Assembly: GCF_020886695.1 (NCBI RefSeq)
Contig: NZ_AP024485.1
Span: 2,365,001-2,429,000, forward strand
Length of the DNA stretch: 64,000 nt
Origin: Pseudodesulfovibrio sediminis
GTDB lineage: Bacteria; Desulfobacterota; Desulfovibrionia; Desulfovibrionales; Desulfovibrionaceae
Reading direction: 5' to 3'
A model generated the notes under the pieces. It ran no database searches. It was not told the DNA's origin and saw only the letters and a list, made by a program, of their open reading frames with translations. The stretch's first letter is position 1; every line of letters starts with the position of its first letter. A program made the position numbers and the translations under genes. Below are positions 37,380 to 46,250 of the stretch, piece by piece.

Positions 37380-38144
37380 CTACCCCTTCAAGACAGCGTC
37401 CATGACTGTGATGCAGGTGTCGTCGTCCGGGACAAAGGCGGTCTCGCCTATGGCGACCACCGGGCGCATGCCGATGACGGAATTCAGGATATAGGCATGA
37501 CGGAACGAGGCGAGCTCTTCCTTGGACAGCCGTGCGGGCAGGATATCGAGCACGGTGTGGGCCACGGCCAGGGCGGTTGATGGCAGACAGTAGGGGGAAT
37601 CCACGGTGACAAACTGGCCTTCCTTCTGGAAGACGAGGGCACCGGTCGTGGATTCGAGCAGGTTGTCGTCGAAATCGAACAGGGCGGTATCGTCGAAGCC
37701 GCGGGCCTTGGCCTGTTGCATGGCCAGATGGAAGAACATGTAGTTGGTTGTCTTCTGGGCGTTGAGCACGGACACATGGCGGTCATTGCAGACGCAGAGA
37801 CGGTAGGCCTTGTACGGCTTGGGTTCATGGGGGACGGCCATGATGACCGGCGTGGCGCCTTTATTTTCGATGGGGTAGAAAATATTGATCCGCGCGGTCT
37901 GGCCGAGCAGGCCGTTACGGTTGAGCACCTGCTCGATGACTTCTTCGAAATTCACGCTTTCGTAGGGCACTTCGAAGGCCCGAAGCGAATGGAGCAGACG
38001 GTCCAGATGCAGGTTGAGATGACAGACCTTCAGGCCGTTGTAATAGATGGTCTCAAAGAATCCAGCGCCGTACCGAAAGGCCGGAGCGGTCGGGTCGAGG
38101 TGCACGCCCTCACGGGTGTAGCTGTTGTCGTGATAATGGATCAT
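37380..38144 (-). CDS. pabC: Aminodeoxychorismate lyase-type class IV aminotransferase PabC
   Basis: PLP enzyme that releases pyruvate from 4-amino-4-deoxychorismate, giving p-aminobenzoate for folate. 254 residues of fold-type IV; near residue 30 the FETIYY segment and later ESTTGALVFQKEG are typical. Its start overlaps the pabB stop by 4 bases, and the pabA-pabB-pabC order makes the lyase role more likely than a branched-chain aminotransferase. Confidence 0.85.
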   Translation of the reverse strand: MIHYHDNSYTREGVHLDPTAPAFRYGAGFFETIYYNGLKVCHLNLHLDRLLHSLRAFEVPYESVNFEEVIEQVLNRNGLLGQTARINIFYPIENKGATPVIMAVPHEPKPYKAYRLCVCNDRHVSVLNAQKTTNYMFFHLAMQQAKARGFDDTALFDFDDNLLESTTGALVFQKEGQFVTVDSPYCLPSTALAVAHTVLDILPARLSKEELASFRHAYILNSVIGMRPVVAIGETAFVPDDDTCITVMDAVLKG

Positions 38145-39430
38145 TGTTCCCCCAGTCCGAGAAATTTGTCAGCTTTTGCTAATGTTTCCTGATACTCGCT
38201 TGCGGGTTTGGAGTCCACAACGATGCCGCTTCCCGCATAGACGTTGAGGGTGTGGGTTTCCGTGTCGTGGGTGGCCGTGCGAATGGCGATGGATGAGTCC
38301 ATGTTCCGCGTGTCCCGGATGACCACGATGGAACCGCAGTACACGCCACGGTCATGCGGCTCCAACTCCTCTATGATGCGCATGGAGCTCTGCTTTGGGC
38401 AGCCGGTGACGGACCCGCCGGGAAAGGCGTCGAACAGCAGGTCCAGACAATCCCTGTCCTCCCGCAGCTCGCCATGTACATCCGCATACATCTGGAGGAG
38501 ATTATCCACCTGAAAAATGGATTTGTGATGCTCCACGCGCACGCTGTCATAGGTGCAGTTGGCTGAAATATCATTGCGGATAAGGTCCACGATCATGGAT
38601 AACTCCGCAGATTCCTTGTGTGACTTGGTCAGGTGCGCGTTCAGCTCGGGCGAATAGTCAGCAAAGGCGAGGGTGCCCTTGATGGGTTGGGACAGCACGT
38701 GACCGTCCTCTACCCGTAGAAATCGCTCCGGCGAGGTGGAGAGCACCCGCAGCGGGCCGCTGGTCAGCCATGCGTAGAAAGGGGCGGGGTGGTCATGGCG
38801 CAGTGCCAGGAAAAGGGCCAGGGGATCGAGATCAGGGCAGTGCCAGGAAAAGCGCGTGGACAGATTGAGCTGATAGGTGTGACCCGACAGAATGCGTTCC
38901 AGTGTCTCGCGCACGCCCGCCTCGTAGCCCGCCTGATCCAGTGACAGGCGGGGCGGTGTGTCCGGGAGGCCGGTCACAGGGCCGGGAGCCGCGTGGTCGA
39001 GCGGGCCGGTGAGCAGAGCGGTCATCCGGTTCAGCAGGTCGGTGTCGCTGGCGGTGATGGTTGCCTGACCGTCTGCGTATTCTGCAATGGCCGCGTATTT
39101 TTTCAGATGTCCCAAGGGAAAATCGGTGGCCTTGTCCGAGGCCACGCCGCGCAACAGCATGCCGTAGGTATAGCTGATGTAGCCGAGGGCCGGGTCGGGC
39201 GTGTTGAAACAGAAGTCCTTGATCTGGGCCGGGGTGGTCGTGGCCGAAATGATCAACTCGGCAATGGGGTGCACGCCGACCAGGGATTCAGTCAGGCTGG
39301 GGTAGCCTTCTGCGGACAGCAGCAGGTCGCCATCCAGCTGTCGGGCCAGCAACGCGGCAAACCGGTCGAAGCGGTCCCGCTCAAGAGAGGCTGAGAAAGT
39401 CGAGCGCGTATTCAATGAACCAGCCTCCAT
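38141..39430 (-). CDS. pabB: Aminodeoxychorismate synthase component I PabB
   Basis: Chorismate-binding enzyme that aminates chorismate using ammonia from PabA. 429 residues from the ATG at 39430, which overlaps pabA by 50 bp; a longer open frame runs further back but only as a shadow of pabA. Motifs: STSPERFLRVEDGHV, QPIKGTLAF (Lys marks PabB, where anthranilate synthase has PIAGT), ELSMIVDLIRNDIS, DAFPGGSVTGCPKQSSM and GVYCGSIVV. The N-terminal half is shorter than in E. coli. Confidence 0.9.
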   Translation of the reverse strand: MEAGSLNTRSTFSASLERDRFDRFAALLARQLDGDLLLSAEGYPSLTESLVGVHPIAELIISATTTPAQIKDFCFNTPDPALGYISYTYGMLLRGVASDKATDFPLGHLKKYAAIAEYADGQATITASDTDLLNRMTALLTGPLDHAAPGPVTGLPDTPPRLSLDQAGYEAGVRETLERILSGHTYQLNLSTRFSWHCPDLDPLALFLALRHDHPAPFYAWLTSGPLRVLSTSPERFLRVEDGHVLSQPIKGTLAFADYSPELNAHLTKSHKESAELSMIVDLIRNDISANCTYDSVRVEHHKSIFQVDNLLQMYADVHGELREDRDCLDLLFDAFPGGSVTGCPKQSSMRIIEELEPHDRGVYCGSIVVIRDTRNMDSSIAIRTATHDTETHTLNVYAGSGIVVDSKPASEYQETLAKADKFLGLGEQ

Positions 39431-39920
39431 AGGGTGTGAGAAAGGATTCCGGGTGAAACTGGTAGCCCAGTATTCTGTCGTCCCGGTTGCCCAGACACAT
39501 GGGAATCGAATCCCGGTTCTCTGCCAGTACTGTAAGACCGCTGCCCACGGTTTGCACGCGCAGGGAGTGGTACCGGGCCACAACCCGCTCGATCCCGTTC
39601 AGTCTGATCGTATCTGTCTTTCCATGCACACAGCCTGTCAGTCTGCCGGTAGTGCCTCCGGCGTGTTCATTGATGATTTGCATGCCCAGACAGATGCCGA
39701 GCACGGGCTTTCCGGCGGAGAATACCCGTTCATAGCCGGGATATTCAGCCGGTTCTCCCGGCCCTGGCGAGATGACGATCAGATCAGGCGTGGTCAGGTC
39801 CACATCCGGCAGGGCGGCATATGGGGCGATGGCAACCGTCGCCCCGTCTATCGCTGCCACCAACAGGTGTTCCAGGTTTCGCGTGAAACTGTCGTTGTTG
39901 TCGATGATCAAAACATCCAT
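39381..39920 (-). CDS. pabA: Aminodeoxychorismate synthase glutaminase PabA
   Basis: Class I glutamine amidotransferase of 179 residues. The nucleophile Cys is in LGICLGMQII, the oxyanion region is ISPGPGEPAEYP and the catalytic His-Glu pair is in YQFHPESFLTPYG. It supplies ammonia to PabB, with which it overlaps. Could also be the TrpG-type subunit, but PabB carries the folate-type Lys. A 33-bp gap separates it from the MerR-like gene upstream, so the operon may start there. Confidence 0.92.
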   Translation of the reverse strand: MDVLIIDNNDSFTRNLEHLLVAAIDGATVAIAPYAALPDVDLTTPDLIVISPGPGEPAEYPGYERVFSAGKPVLGICLGMQIINEHAGGTTGRLTGCVHGKTDTIRLNGIERVVARYHSLRVQTVGSGLTVLAENRDSIPMCLGNRDDRILGYQFHPESFLTPYGGWFIEYALDFLSLS

Positions 39921-39953
39921 ATCTGTGCCATCAAGGTGTGCGGACGGCGTGCC

Positions 39954-41024
39954 CTACACCTTGTCTTTCACTTGCCTGAAGAACTCCTGAAGGAACTGTG
40001 GGGTTGTTTCCGTACCGTTGACGTCCAGGCGTATGAGCTGCACGACCAGGTTTCCTCTGGGAGTGGTGGTGGAGGTGAAGTACAGGGCGTGCGTGTCGCC
40101 GCCCGCCGCGATCATGGAGAAAATCCAGGTGTCATTCTCGTGCATCCACCCTGTGTGCGGGTCACCGGATTGCTCGGCTTCACGTACCAGGATTGCCACG
40201 AATCCGGCCAGGGGCAGGCGGCCCGGTACACCGAGAAATTCGCCCTGTTCGTTATGGATGACGATGGGCGTGTTCAGGAAGGCCTCGGACGGCTGCTTTG
40301 CGTTGGGGCTGCCGGAGGGATCGTCCTTTTCCAGGGCATAGGATTTGACCTCGCCTTCGGGACCGCGAACATTCACGATCTTGCGTGCTCGGACCTTGGC
40401 TTCCGCAGGCTGGGGCGCTGGTTCCGGTTCCGGTGCAGGCTCCGGCATCGGTTCCGGCTCCACCACGGGTTCCGGCGTCGGTTCCGGCATTGATGCAGGT
40501 TCCGGGGCAAGGCTGGGTGCGGACTGCTGTTGTTCAAGCAACCGGGCATACAAATCCTGATTGTTGGACTCCATCTCGACCAGCGTGTTCAGGATGGATT
40601 CCACTTTCTGCAGCCGTCTTTCCGCCTTGACCTGCGCGGTTGCCAGTCCGGCCATGCCCTGCATCATCTGCCCGGCCGTGGCAAAGAACTTCTTCATGTA
40701 TTCCTGAGAGACGCCTTCCATGGGGGCGGACTCGGCCGCAGGTTGTCCGGTTCCGGCTGACACGCTGGTACGGCGGGATCTGACCTGCGGGATTTCCTTA
40801 AAGTTTTCCTTTAAGACCTTGTGGGTTTCGTTGACCGACATGCCCTTGGCAAAGCTGTCGCGGATTTTGAGACAGACATCGCCCGCTTCTTTTTTGAACC
40901 GGATGGGCTTGCCGCGCGTGAGTACGGGGATGAACCCGGGAAACTTGCGTCGATAGCTCTTTATGGTTGTTTCAGAGACGCCGCACAGGCTCGCCAGGTC
41001 TTTATGTGTATAGATATCTGTCAT
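39954..41024 (-). CDS. MerR-like HTH protein with Pro/Glu repeat linker
   Basis: 356 residues. The N-terminal HTH (about 1-65) reads YTHKDLASLCGVSETTIKSY, KFPGFIPVLTRGKPIRF. A coiled segment (about 108-165) and a low-complexity linker of PEPxPEP units (about 170-205) follow, then a globular C-terminal domain (about 210-350) with no family I recognise. The HTH/coiled-coil architecture matches the shorter gene at 7393-8076. Same strand and only 33 bp before pabA, so it may be cotranscribed with the folate genes. Confidence 0.75.
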   Translation of the reverse strand: MTDIYTHKDLASLCGVSETTIKSYRRKFPGFIPVLTRGKPIRFKKEAGDVCLKIRDSFAKGMSVNETHKVLKENFKEIPQVRSRRTSVSAGTGQPAAESAPMEGVSQEYMKKFFATAGQMMQGMAGLATAQVKAERRLQKVESILNTLVEMESNNQDLYARLLEQQQSAPSLAPEPASMPEPTPEPVVEPEPMPEPAPEPEPAPQPAEAKVRARKIVNVRGPEGEVKSYALEKDDPSGSPNAKQPSEAFLNTPIVIHNEQGEFLGVPGRLPLAGFVAILVREAEQSGDPHTGWMHENDTWIFSMIAAGGDTHALYFTSTTTPRGNLVVQLIRLDVNGTETTPQFLQEFFRQVKDKV

Positions 41025-41458
41025 GATAACTGCTCATTCTCGGGTTGATGGAGGAAGTGTTCCGGGTGCTCAGGCTCAGCCGCCTTGGTCTGGTTCTCAA
41101 TCGGTTGTCCCAGATGCATGAAACCGTGTGCGGCTGCATGCAGGGAGTGTATGAAAGGGGAGATTTTCTACCAAGTCTGACAATCACTTTCCGGGGATTG
41201 GAGCCCAATGCGAGTCGGATCACTGTTCCTCCTTGTGTCACAATCGTCACCTATCGTCACCCTTGTAAATCAATGAGATTTAGGCAACGAAACTTACCGA
41301 TCTTTTATCTAGAAAACATCTAGAGGTCAAGCAGAGGGTGCATGAATGTGCACGAGTCCCGGCATATTGTCCATGGATAATCACACGCAAACAGCCAGGC
41401 GGTTGCCTGGCTGTCATAAAGCGAATATGAGCGGTCGAAACCGCGAGATTGCGGTGGG
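41025..41458. other. 434-bp intergenic region with iteron-like GTCAC boxes
   Basis: No supported gene. GTCAC at 41237, 41246 and 41256 (9-10 bp apart, one helical turn) forms an iteron-like cluster; two TCTAGA hexamers lie at about 41308 and 41319; the hairpin 41391-41414 belongs to the lipoprotein gene end. Probably the control region of the MerR-like gene. Confidence 0.45.
41391..41414 (-). terminator. Hairpin after the lipoprotein gene
   Basis: Perfect 10-bp stem ACAGCCAGGC / GCCTGGCTGT with GGTT loop, 44 bp past the stop at 41459. On the minus strand only TTTGCG follows, so termination is likely but not certain. Confidence 0.55.
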
Positions 41459-42001
41459 CTAATTGATGTTGATGGAGGCCACATCGTCCTTTTTGACTTC
41501 CACAAGCTTGACTTTCAGATCACGGGTCGTGGTGTAAAAGGAATAGGTGTCGCCGCTGTCGTTGCCGATATACAGATAGGAGTTCAGGAAGGCGAGTTCC
41601 TTGCCCTGCTTGGAGAGGATCAGGAAGTTCTCCTTGCCCTTGAACATGATGGTCTTCCAGCGAGCCACATCCTGAAAGCGGGTCAGGCTGATCACGGTGG
41701 AGGAGCGGCCATTGAGGTTGCCCGAGATGTAGATGTAGTATTTCCCGATCTTGTTGAACTTGGTCAGTTCGAGGATGGTGCCGTCCTTGAGCTGTACAGA
41801 ACCGGCAGGACCGGCAGGCACGATATCACTGATGGGATTGGTGGAGCCGTTGTCCGGTGCCGGTACGGCAGCTTCTTCGGCCGGTGCAGTGGGTTCTGCC
41901 ACGGCAGCGGTCTCAGCCATGGGTTCTTCGACCTCTTTTCCTCCACAAGCGGCCAGAGTCAGGATGAGGGTCAGGGTCAATACTATGTAGATGGTCCGCA
42001 T
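41459..42001 (-). CDS. Lipoprotein of unknown function
   Basis: 180 residues from the ATG at 42001, which has GGAGG just upstream; an upstream in-frame start at 42022 is unlikely. Signal with lipobox LTLAAC (Cys about 18), an Ala/Glu/Pro-rich tether (about 20-55), then a domain of about 110 residues with SVQLKDGTILELTKFNKIGKYYI-type strands (positions 65-90). No family recognised. Probably a periplasmic-facing outer- or inner-membrane lipoprotein. Confidence 0.8.
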   Translation of the reverse strand: MRTIYIVLTLTLILTLAACGGKEVEEPMAETAAVAEPTAPAEEAAVPAPDNGSTNPISDIVPAGPAGSVQLKDGTILELTKFNKIGKYYIYISGNLNGRSSTVISLTRFQDVARWKTIMFKGKENFLILSKQGKELAFLNSYLYIGNDSGDTYSFYTTTRDLKVKLVEVKKDDVASININ

Positions 42002-42233
42002 GGGTCCTCCAGATGTTTGCAATGTTCCCCGTCGGTTTATCAGGGAATGGACGGAGAATCCAGAGTTCCATTCGATCTGGAATCAGAACGGATGGGGCTG
42101 AGACAGAGTGAAGAGAACCGCGTGCTTTTCTTTGGTTTTATGCGCAGAGTGGACCTTGAAGCACGATGGTGGTACCTCAAAAGTATTCAGCCGCCCCTCT
42201 TCCGCCAACCACTATCCCGCAGGTGAAAACAGC

Positions 42234-42959
42234 GTGAACTACCATCATTTCATCATCACCCGGTTCAATATCAATATTTATGACATCGATTTTCCCAAAC
42301 GGCTGGAGGATACGTGGCTCTCGGTTCGTTTCGAGTTGTTTCAGAAATACTGTTTTCCTACGGTTAAGGCACAGAAGAATCAGGACTTTACCTGGCTGGT
42401 TCTGTTTGATGCGCAGACTCCGGCCCGGTACAAGACGCTCATCAGCGTTTATGCAAAGTACCATAATTTCGAGCCTGTTTACTGCGGTGCCTTTGCTACC
42501 ATCATGGACACGGTGAAGGAGCGGATGAAGCAGATTGCCCCTGACGCGGAGTGGTTCGTTTCCACCAGGCTGGACAATGACGATGCCCTCTCCACCGGGT
42601 TCATCCATTGTGTGCAGGGCGTGGTTGATTCCTTGAACGAGACGGACCTTGCGCCGTCGGACACGCTCTACATCAATTTTCCCAACGGGTTGCAACTCAA
42701 GGAGGGGTATTTTTACGATTTCAAGGACGCAACCAACGCCTTTGTTTCTCTGGTCGAACGGGCTGACGATCCGCATACGGTCTTTTGGGTAGATCATCCC
42801 TGTATCCACGACGTGGCCCCGGTGATTCAGGCGGAGACCAGCCCCTTGTGGCTTCAGGTGGTGCATGACCTGAATGTCTATAACTATGTGCGCGGGGAGC
42901 GGGTGGACCCGGTCGGTGTTGCCAGACATTTTCCCTGCGATTTCGATATGGATGAATAA
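42234..42959 (+). CDS. Putative rhamnosyltransferase-like glycosyltransferase
   Basis: 241 residues from the GTG at 42234, with AGGTG a few bases before it; the open frame extends upstream without conserved content. The pattern HHFIITRFNI near the N-terminus, DFTWLVLFDAQTP, and the acidic TRLDNDDALSTGF (DxD-like metal site) match the putative rhamnosyl transferase family (GT-A like). Single gene divergent from the lipoprotein, with a terminator at 42980. Sugar donor is not determined. Confidence 0.75.
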   Translation: MNYHHFIITRFNINIYDIDFPKRLEDTWLSVRFELFQKYCFPTVKAQKNQDFTWLVLFDAQTPARYKTLISVYAKYHNFEPVYCGAFATIMDTVKERMKQIAPDAEWFVSTRLDNDDALSTGFIHCVQGVVDSLNETDLAPSDTLYINFPNGLQLKEGYFYDFKDATNAFVSLVERADDPHTVFWVDHPCIHDVAPVIQAETSPLWLQVVHDLNVYNYVRGERVDPVGVARHFPCDFDMDE

Positions 42960-42979
42960 TCGTCGATATCCATGCGCGA

Positions 42980-43015
42980 AAAAAAAACGGGACACCCATT
43001 CGGGTGTCCCGTTTT
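42980..43015. terminator. Bidirectional terminator between glycosyltransferase and chemoreceptor
   Basis: CGGGACACCC / GGGTGTCCCG (42988-43011) with a 4-base loop, eight A on the left and TTTT on the right; serves the two convergent genes. Confidence 0.92.
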
Positions 43016-43034
43016 GGTTGTGGAGGGGGAGTGA

Positions 43035-45002
43035 TCAGAAGCGGTCGTCTTCAGGATCGGCCGGGGCTGGGGACATATCCAGCTCCGCCAGTGGCAGACA
43101 TGCGGTATCCTCATCAACTCTGAAGTAGCTGATGTTCTGCTGCAGGCCCTGTGATTTGGTGGACAGAACGGTTGCAGTGGAAGCCACCTGTTCGGCATCT
43201 GTGGCGTTTCGCTGCACCACCTCGTCCGACTCCTGCAACGCCTGACTCACCTGGTTGATCCCGGCGCTCTGCTCGTTGGCGGCTGCCGAAATCTCCTGAA
43301 TCATTTCCGCAGTCTTTTTGATGTCGGGAACCATCTGCTTGAGCAGCTCGCCGGCCTCTTCGGCAACGGAAACGCTGGAGGAGGAGAGTTCGGAGATGCC
43401 TGCCGCTGCTGACCCGCTTCGCTCTGCCAGCTTGCGAACCTCGGCGGCGACCACCGCAAACCCCTTGCCTGCTTCGCCTGCGCGTGCGGCTTCAATGGCT
43501 GCGTTCAGGGCAAGCAGGTTGGTCTGACGGGCGATATCTTCGATGATGGAGATTTCCTCTGCGATTTTTTTCATGGCCGAGACGGTGCGCTCCACGGCCT
43601 GTCCGCCGGTTTCAGCATTGTTGGCCGCCTTGCTGGCGATCTGCTCGGTTTCAAGAGCAATGGAGGCAGAGCTTTTGATGGACCCGGACATCTCTTCCAT
43701 GCTGGCGGAGACCTCTTCCAGGCCGGCAGCCTGTCTGGAAGCACCCTGCGAGAGGTTGTCGCTGGCAGAGGCCAGTCGCTGACACTCGGCGACCACATCG
43801 CTGGCCACCATCTGGGTCTCGCTGATGGTGTATGTCAGTTTGCTGCCCATGGTCTGCATGGCAGAGAGGATTTCTCCCATTTCATCCTTGCGGTCCTCGC
43901 AGGAGATGGTGCGCAAATCGCCGGACGCGATCTGGTTGGCTATGTTGGCGCAATCCCTGATTGGTTCCATGACGGATTTTTGCAGGACCAAGAGGATGAT
44001 GAGGATGGGGGCCGCGATGACGATGAACATGATTCCGGCCAGCACCCACATGACGGCGTTGATCTGATCCCGTTGCGAGGAAATATCCATGGACAGAACA
44101 ATGGTGCCGATGACTTTGCCACGGTAATCCTTGACCGGGAACGAACCGATGGCGGTTTTGTCGATGATTGAAATAGTGGTGTCCTTCATGCCCCGGGCCA
44201 GAATATCTTCCGAAGTGAGTTCCTGTATCGCAGTATTCTTCTGACCGTATACAAGCACGTATTTATTGGCGCGGACTGGATTTTTCGTCTTGTCTTGCAG
44301 TTTTGTGGTGATGGGCAGGAGGTCTGCGTCCATGTAGAGCAGTGTTTTGAGTTGGCCTGAGGTTTCCATGGATTTGAGGATGCCCGCAAAGCCGATGAGG
44401 ACTTCCACGCTGCCCAGATGTTTACCGGCAGCGTTGGTCACCGGGGCCAAGCCTCGGATGGTGAAGCCGCCGCGTCCCGGCTCAATGCCCTTGATGGCCT
44501 GCCGGGTCTTGTTCACATCAATGACCGTATTGCGAAAGCTGGAGAGATCGTCGGAGATATCCACCCATTTGCCGCTTTTCTTTGCCTGCTTATCGCGCCA
44601 GACACGGACCAGACTGCGAGCAGTGGGCAGGTGAAAATGCGCTTTGAACGGTGCCCCCATGGTATCCTTGTACCCTTTGAGCACAGGGGCCAGGGCGACG
44701 CGGATCTGCTCCCGTGCCATTTGGGCCTTGGCGTCATTGGGGTCATACATGTTGCCCTGGTGCGCTACTTCGAAAGCATCCACGACCGCCGGCATATGGC
44801 TGAACAGAGCCGCCTGTTCAAGAGCGTTGCCGGACATTTTTGCGATGGATTGTCTGGCGTCCTCAACCTTTCCTTTGAGAGTCAGAGAAACAAAGGATTC
44901 TTCTAGTTGGCCGAACTGTGAGTTCAGAACCAGATAACCACCGATGATCATGAATATGGCCACGATAACCAGTGGTGCGAGAATTTTAAATCTAATACCC
45001 AT
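43035..45002 (-). CDS. Methyl-accepting chemotaxis protein
   Basis: 655 residues. Membrane helix at about 9-28, a periplasmic ligand domain of about 280 residues resembling the double-Cache type ([35 protein letters not shown]), second helix near 320-343, HAMP-like segment (about 345-395), then the cytoplasmic signalling domain with tip [20 protein letters not shown] followed by [18 protein letters not shown]. No C-terminal CheR-binding pentapeptide. Start ATG at 45002 with AAGGAT upstream. Ligand is unknown. Confidence 0.93.
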   Translation of the reverse strand: MGIRFKILAPLVIVAIFMIIGGYLVLNSQFGQLEESFVSLTLKGKVEDARQSIAKMSGNALEQAALFSHMPAVVDAFEVAHQGNMYDPNDAKAQMAREQIRVALAPVLKGYKDTMGAPFKAHFHLPTARSLVRVWRDKQAKKSGKWVDISDDLSSFRNTVIDVNKTRQAIKGIEPGRGGFTIRGLAPVTNAAGKHLGSVEVLIGFAGILKSMETSGQLKTLLYMDADLLPITTKLQDKTKNPVRANKYVLVYGQKNTAIQELTSEDILARGMKDTTISIIDKTAIGSFPVKDYRGKVIGTIVLSMDISSQRDQINAVMWVLAGIMFIVIAAPILIILLVLQKSVMEPIRDCANIANQIASGDLRTISCEDRKDEMGEILSAMQTMGSKLTYTISETQMVASDVVAECQRLASASDNLSQGASRQAAGLEEVSASMEEMSGSIKSSASIALETEQIASKAANNAETGGQAVERTVSAMKKIAEEISIIEDIARQTNLLALNAAIEAARAGEAGKGFAVVAAEVRKLAERSGSAAAGISELSSSSVSVAEEAGELLKQMVPDIKKTAEMIQEISAAANEQSAGINQVSQALQESDEVVQRNATDAEQVASTATVLSTKSQGLQQNISYFRVDEDTACLPLAELDMSPAPADPEDDRF

Positions 45003-45222
45003 AATAATCCTTATGGAAAATAAGTGTGTTATTGAAACGTTTTTCTATATTTGCCCCGTGTGTTCTTCGAAACAATTATAAAGTACACAGTAAAGGAGCC
45101 TTTTGCAAAAAGAAGGCAGGAGGCGTCTTCAGACAAAGAATAATATTGTATTATATGGTTCTTTATGTAATAATAATAAAGTTATTCTGTGTCAGAATGG
45201 CGGTTGAGTTTTGTTGATTATA
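45003..45222. other. 220-bp AT-rich divergent promoter region
   Basis: Separates the chemoreceptor and histidine kinase genes, which point away from each other. It is markedly richer in A and T than its surroundings and presumably holds both promoters; no clear operator was recognised. Confidence 0.4.
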
Positions 45223-46230
45223 ATGGTTTTCAGTTTTCAGTATGATAAGAATGTTCTTGTGAAAATACATAGATACCATTTTGAACTATTTACCTATATT
45301 AGCCTGTCTGTTTTAGGCGTCATCCTGCTTATTTCATTGGATGCCTATGAAGGGTTTTACGATTTTAGCAGGGACCATGAAGAACTTGAGCTAGATGAAA
45401 TAGTTCTCTTCATTCCTGTAGGATTGCTCTGTTTTGCCCTCTTTTCCCTGCTTCGTGTGCGAGAACTTCGTCAGAAGAATGCTCGATTGCGTACAATGCA
45501 TGTGGAGATTGATCAGGCGAACAGGAAATTGCAGGAACTGACCGAATCCAGAGAGCAGTTCATGCTCATTGCCTGTCATGAATTGAAAAGTCCCCTGAGT
45601 GGGGTCGTCAATGCCTTGCATCTCATTGATCTGGCACAGAATAGCGAGGAGAGAGAGGAGGGGCTCGAGTATGCCAAAGAGGCGGCCAGAAGTTTGACTG
45701 TCCTTATCGACGATGTCCTGAAGTTCGCTCAAATATCTCATAGCGGGGAAAGCCGGGATGAACCCTTCAGCCTTGTGGAAATCATGCAGACTATCAAACA
45801 GATAGTGAAGGCCGAGGTTTCTGCCAAAGGGTTGGAATACAGTATTGAGATAGACCCGAAGACGCCTGCAACCGTGATCGGTTCGGCATACAGCATCCGT
45901 CTCGTCATATTGAACCTTATGGGCAATGCAATCAAATATACGGACGCCGGGAGTGTCGCCATTCGCAGTACGTACCATAAAACGCCTCAAGAGGAGTTGA
46001 TAATCTCTGTGACCGACACGGGAGTGGGAATCTCTGCAAGCGATCAAATAACGATATTTGAGCCGTACAAGCGGGCCGGCAACGCTCCTGATGGACTCAA
46101 GGGAGGTCTTGGCCTTGGCCTGGCCATTGTCCATCAGCTGGTGGAACAGCTGGGCGGTTCCATCGCTGTCTCCAGTGTTGAGGGGCAGGGGAGCGAGTTC
46201 ACTGTCAGAATTCCTGTCCATTCAATTTGA
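45223..46230 (+). CDS. Membrane sensor histidine kinase
   Basis: 335 residues from the ATG at 45223; a TTG at 45211 is possible. Two membrane helices (about 25-42 and 64-80) enclose a short loop, so the sensor is small. A coiled linker leads to the dimerisation domain with the phospho-accepting His119 in ACHELKSPLSG. The ATPase domain has NLMGNAIKYTD, VTDTGVGIS and GLGLGLAIVHQLVEQLGG. No receiver is fused and no response regulator is adjacent, so it is an orphan kinase. Confidence 0.9.
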   Translation: MVFSFQYDKNVLVKIHRYHFELFTYISLSVLGVILLISLDAYEGFYDFSRDHEELELDEIVLFIPVGLLCFALFSLLRVRELRQKNARLRTMHVEIDQANRKLQELTESREQFMLIACHELKSPLSGVVNALHLIDLAQNSEEREEGLEYAKEAARSLTVLIDDVLKFAQISHSGESRDEPFSLVEIMQTIKQIVKAEVSAKGLEYSIEIDPKTPATVIGSAYSIRLVILNLMGNAIKYTDAGSVAIRSTYHKTPQEELIISVTDTGVGISASDQITIFEPYKRAGNAPDGLKGGLGLGLAIVHQLVEQLGGSIAVSSVEGQGSEFTVRIPVHSI

Positions 46231-46250
46231 TTGCGAGTTGAGGGTGGAAA

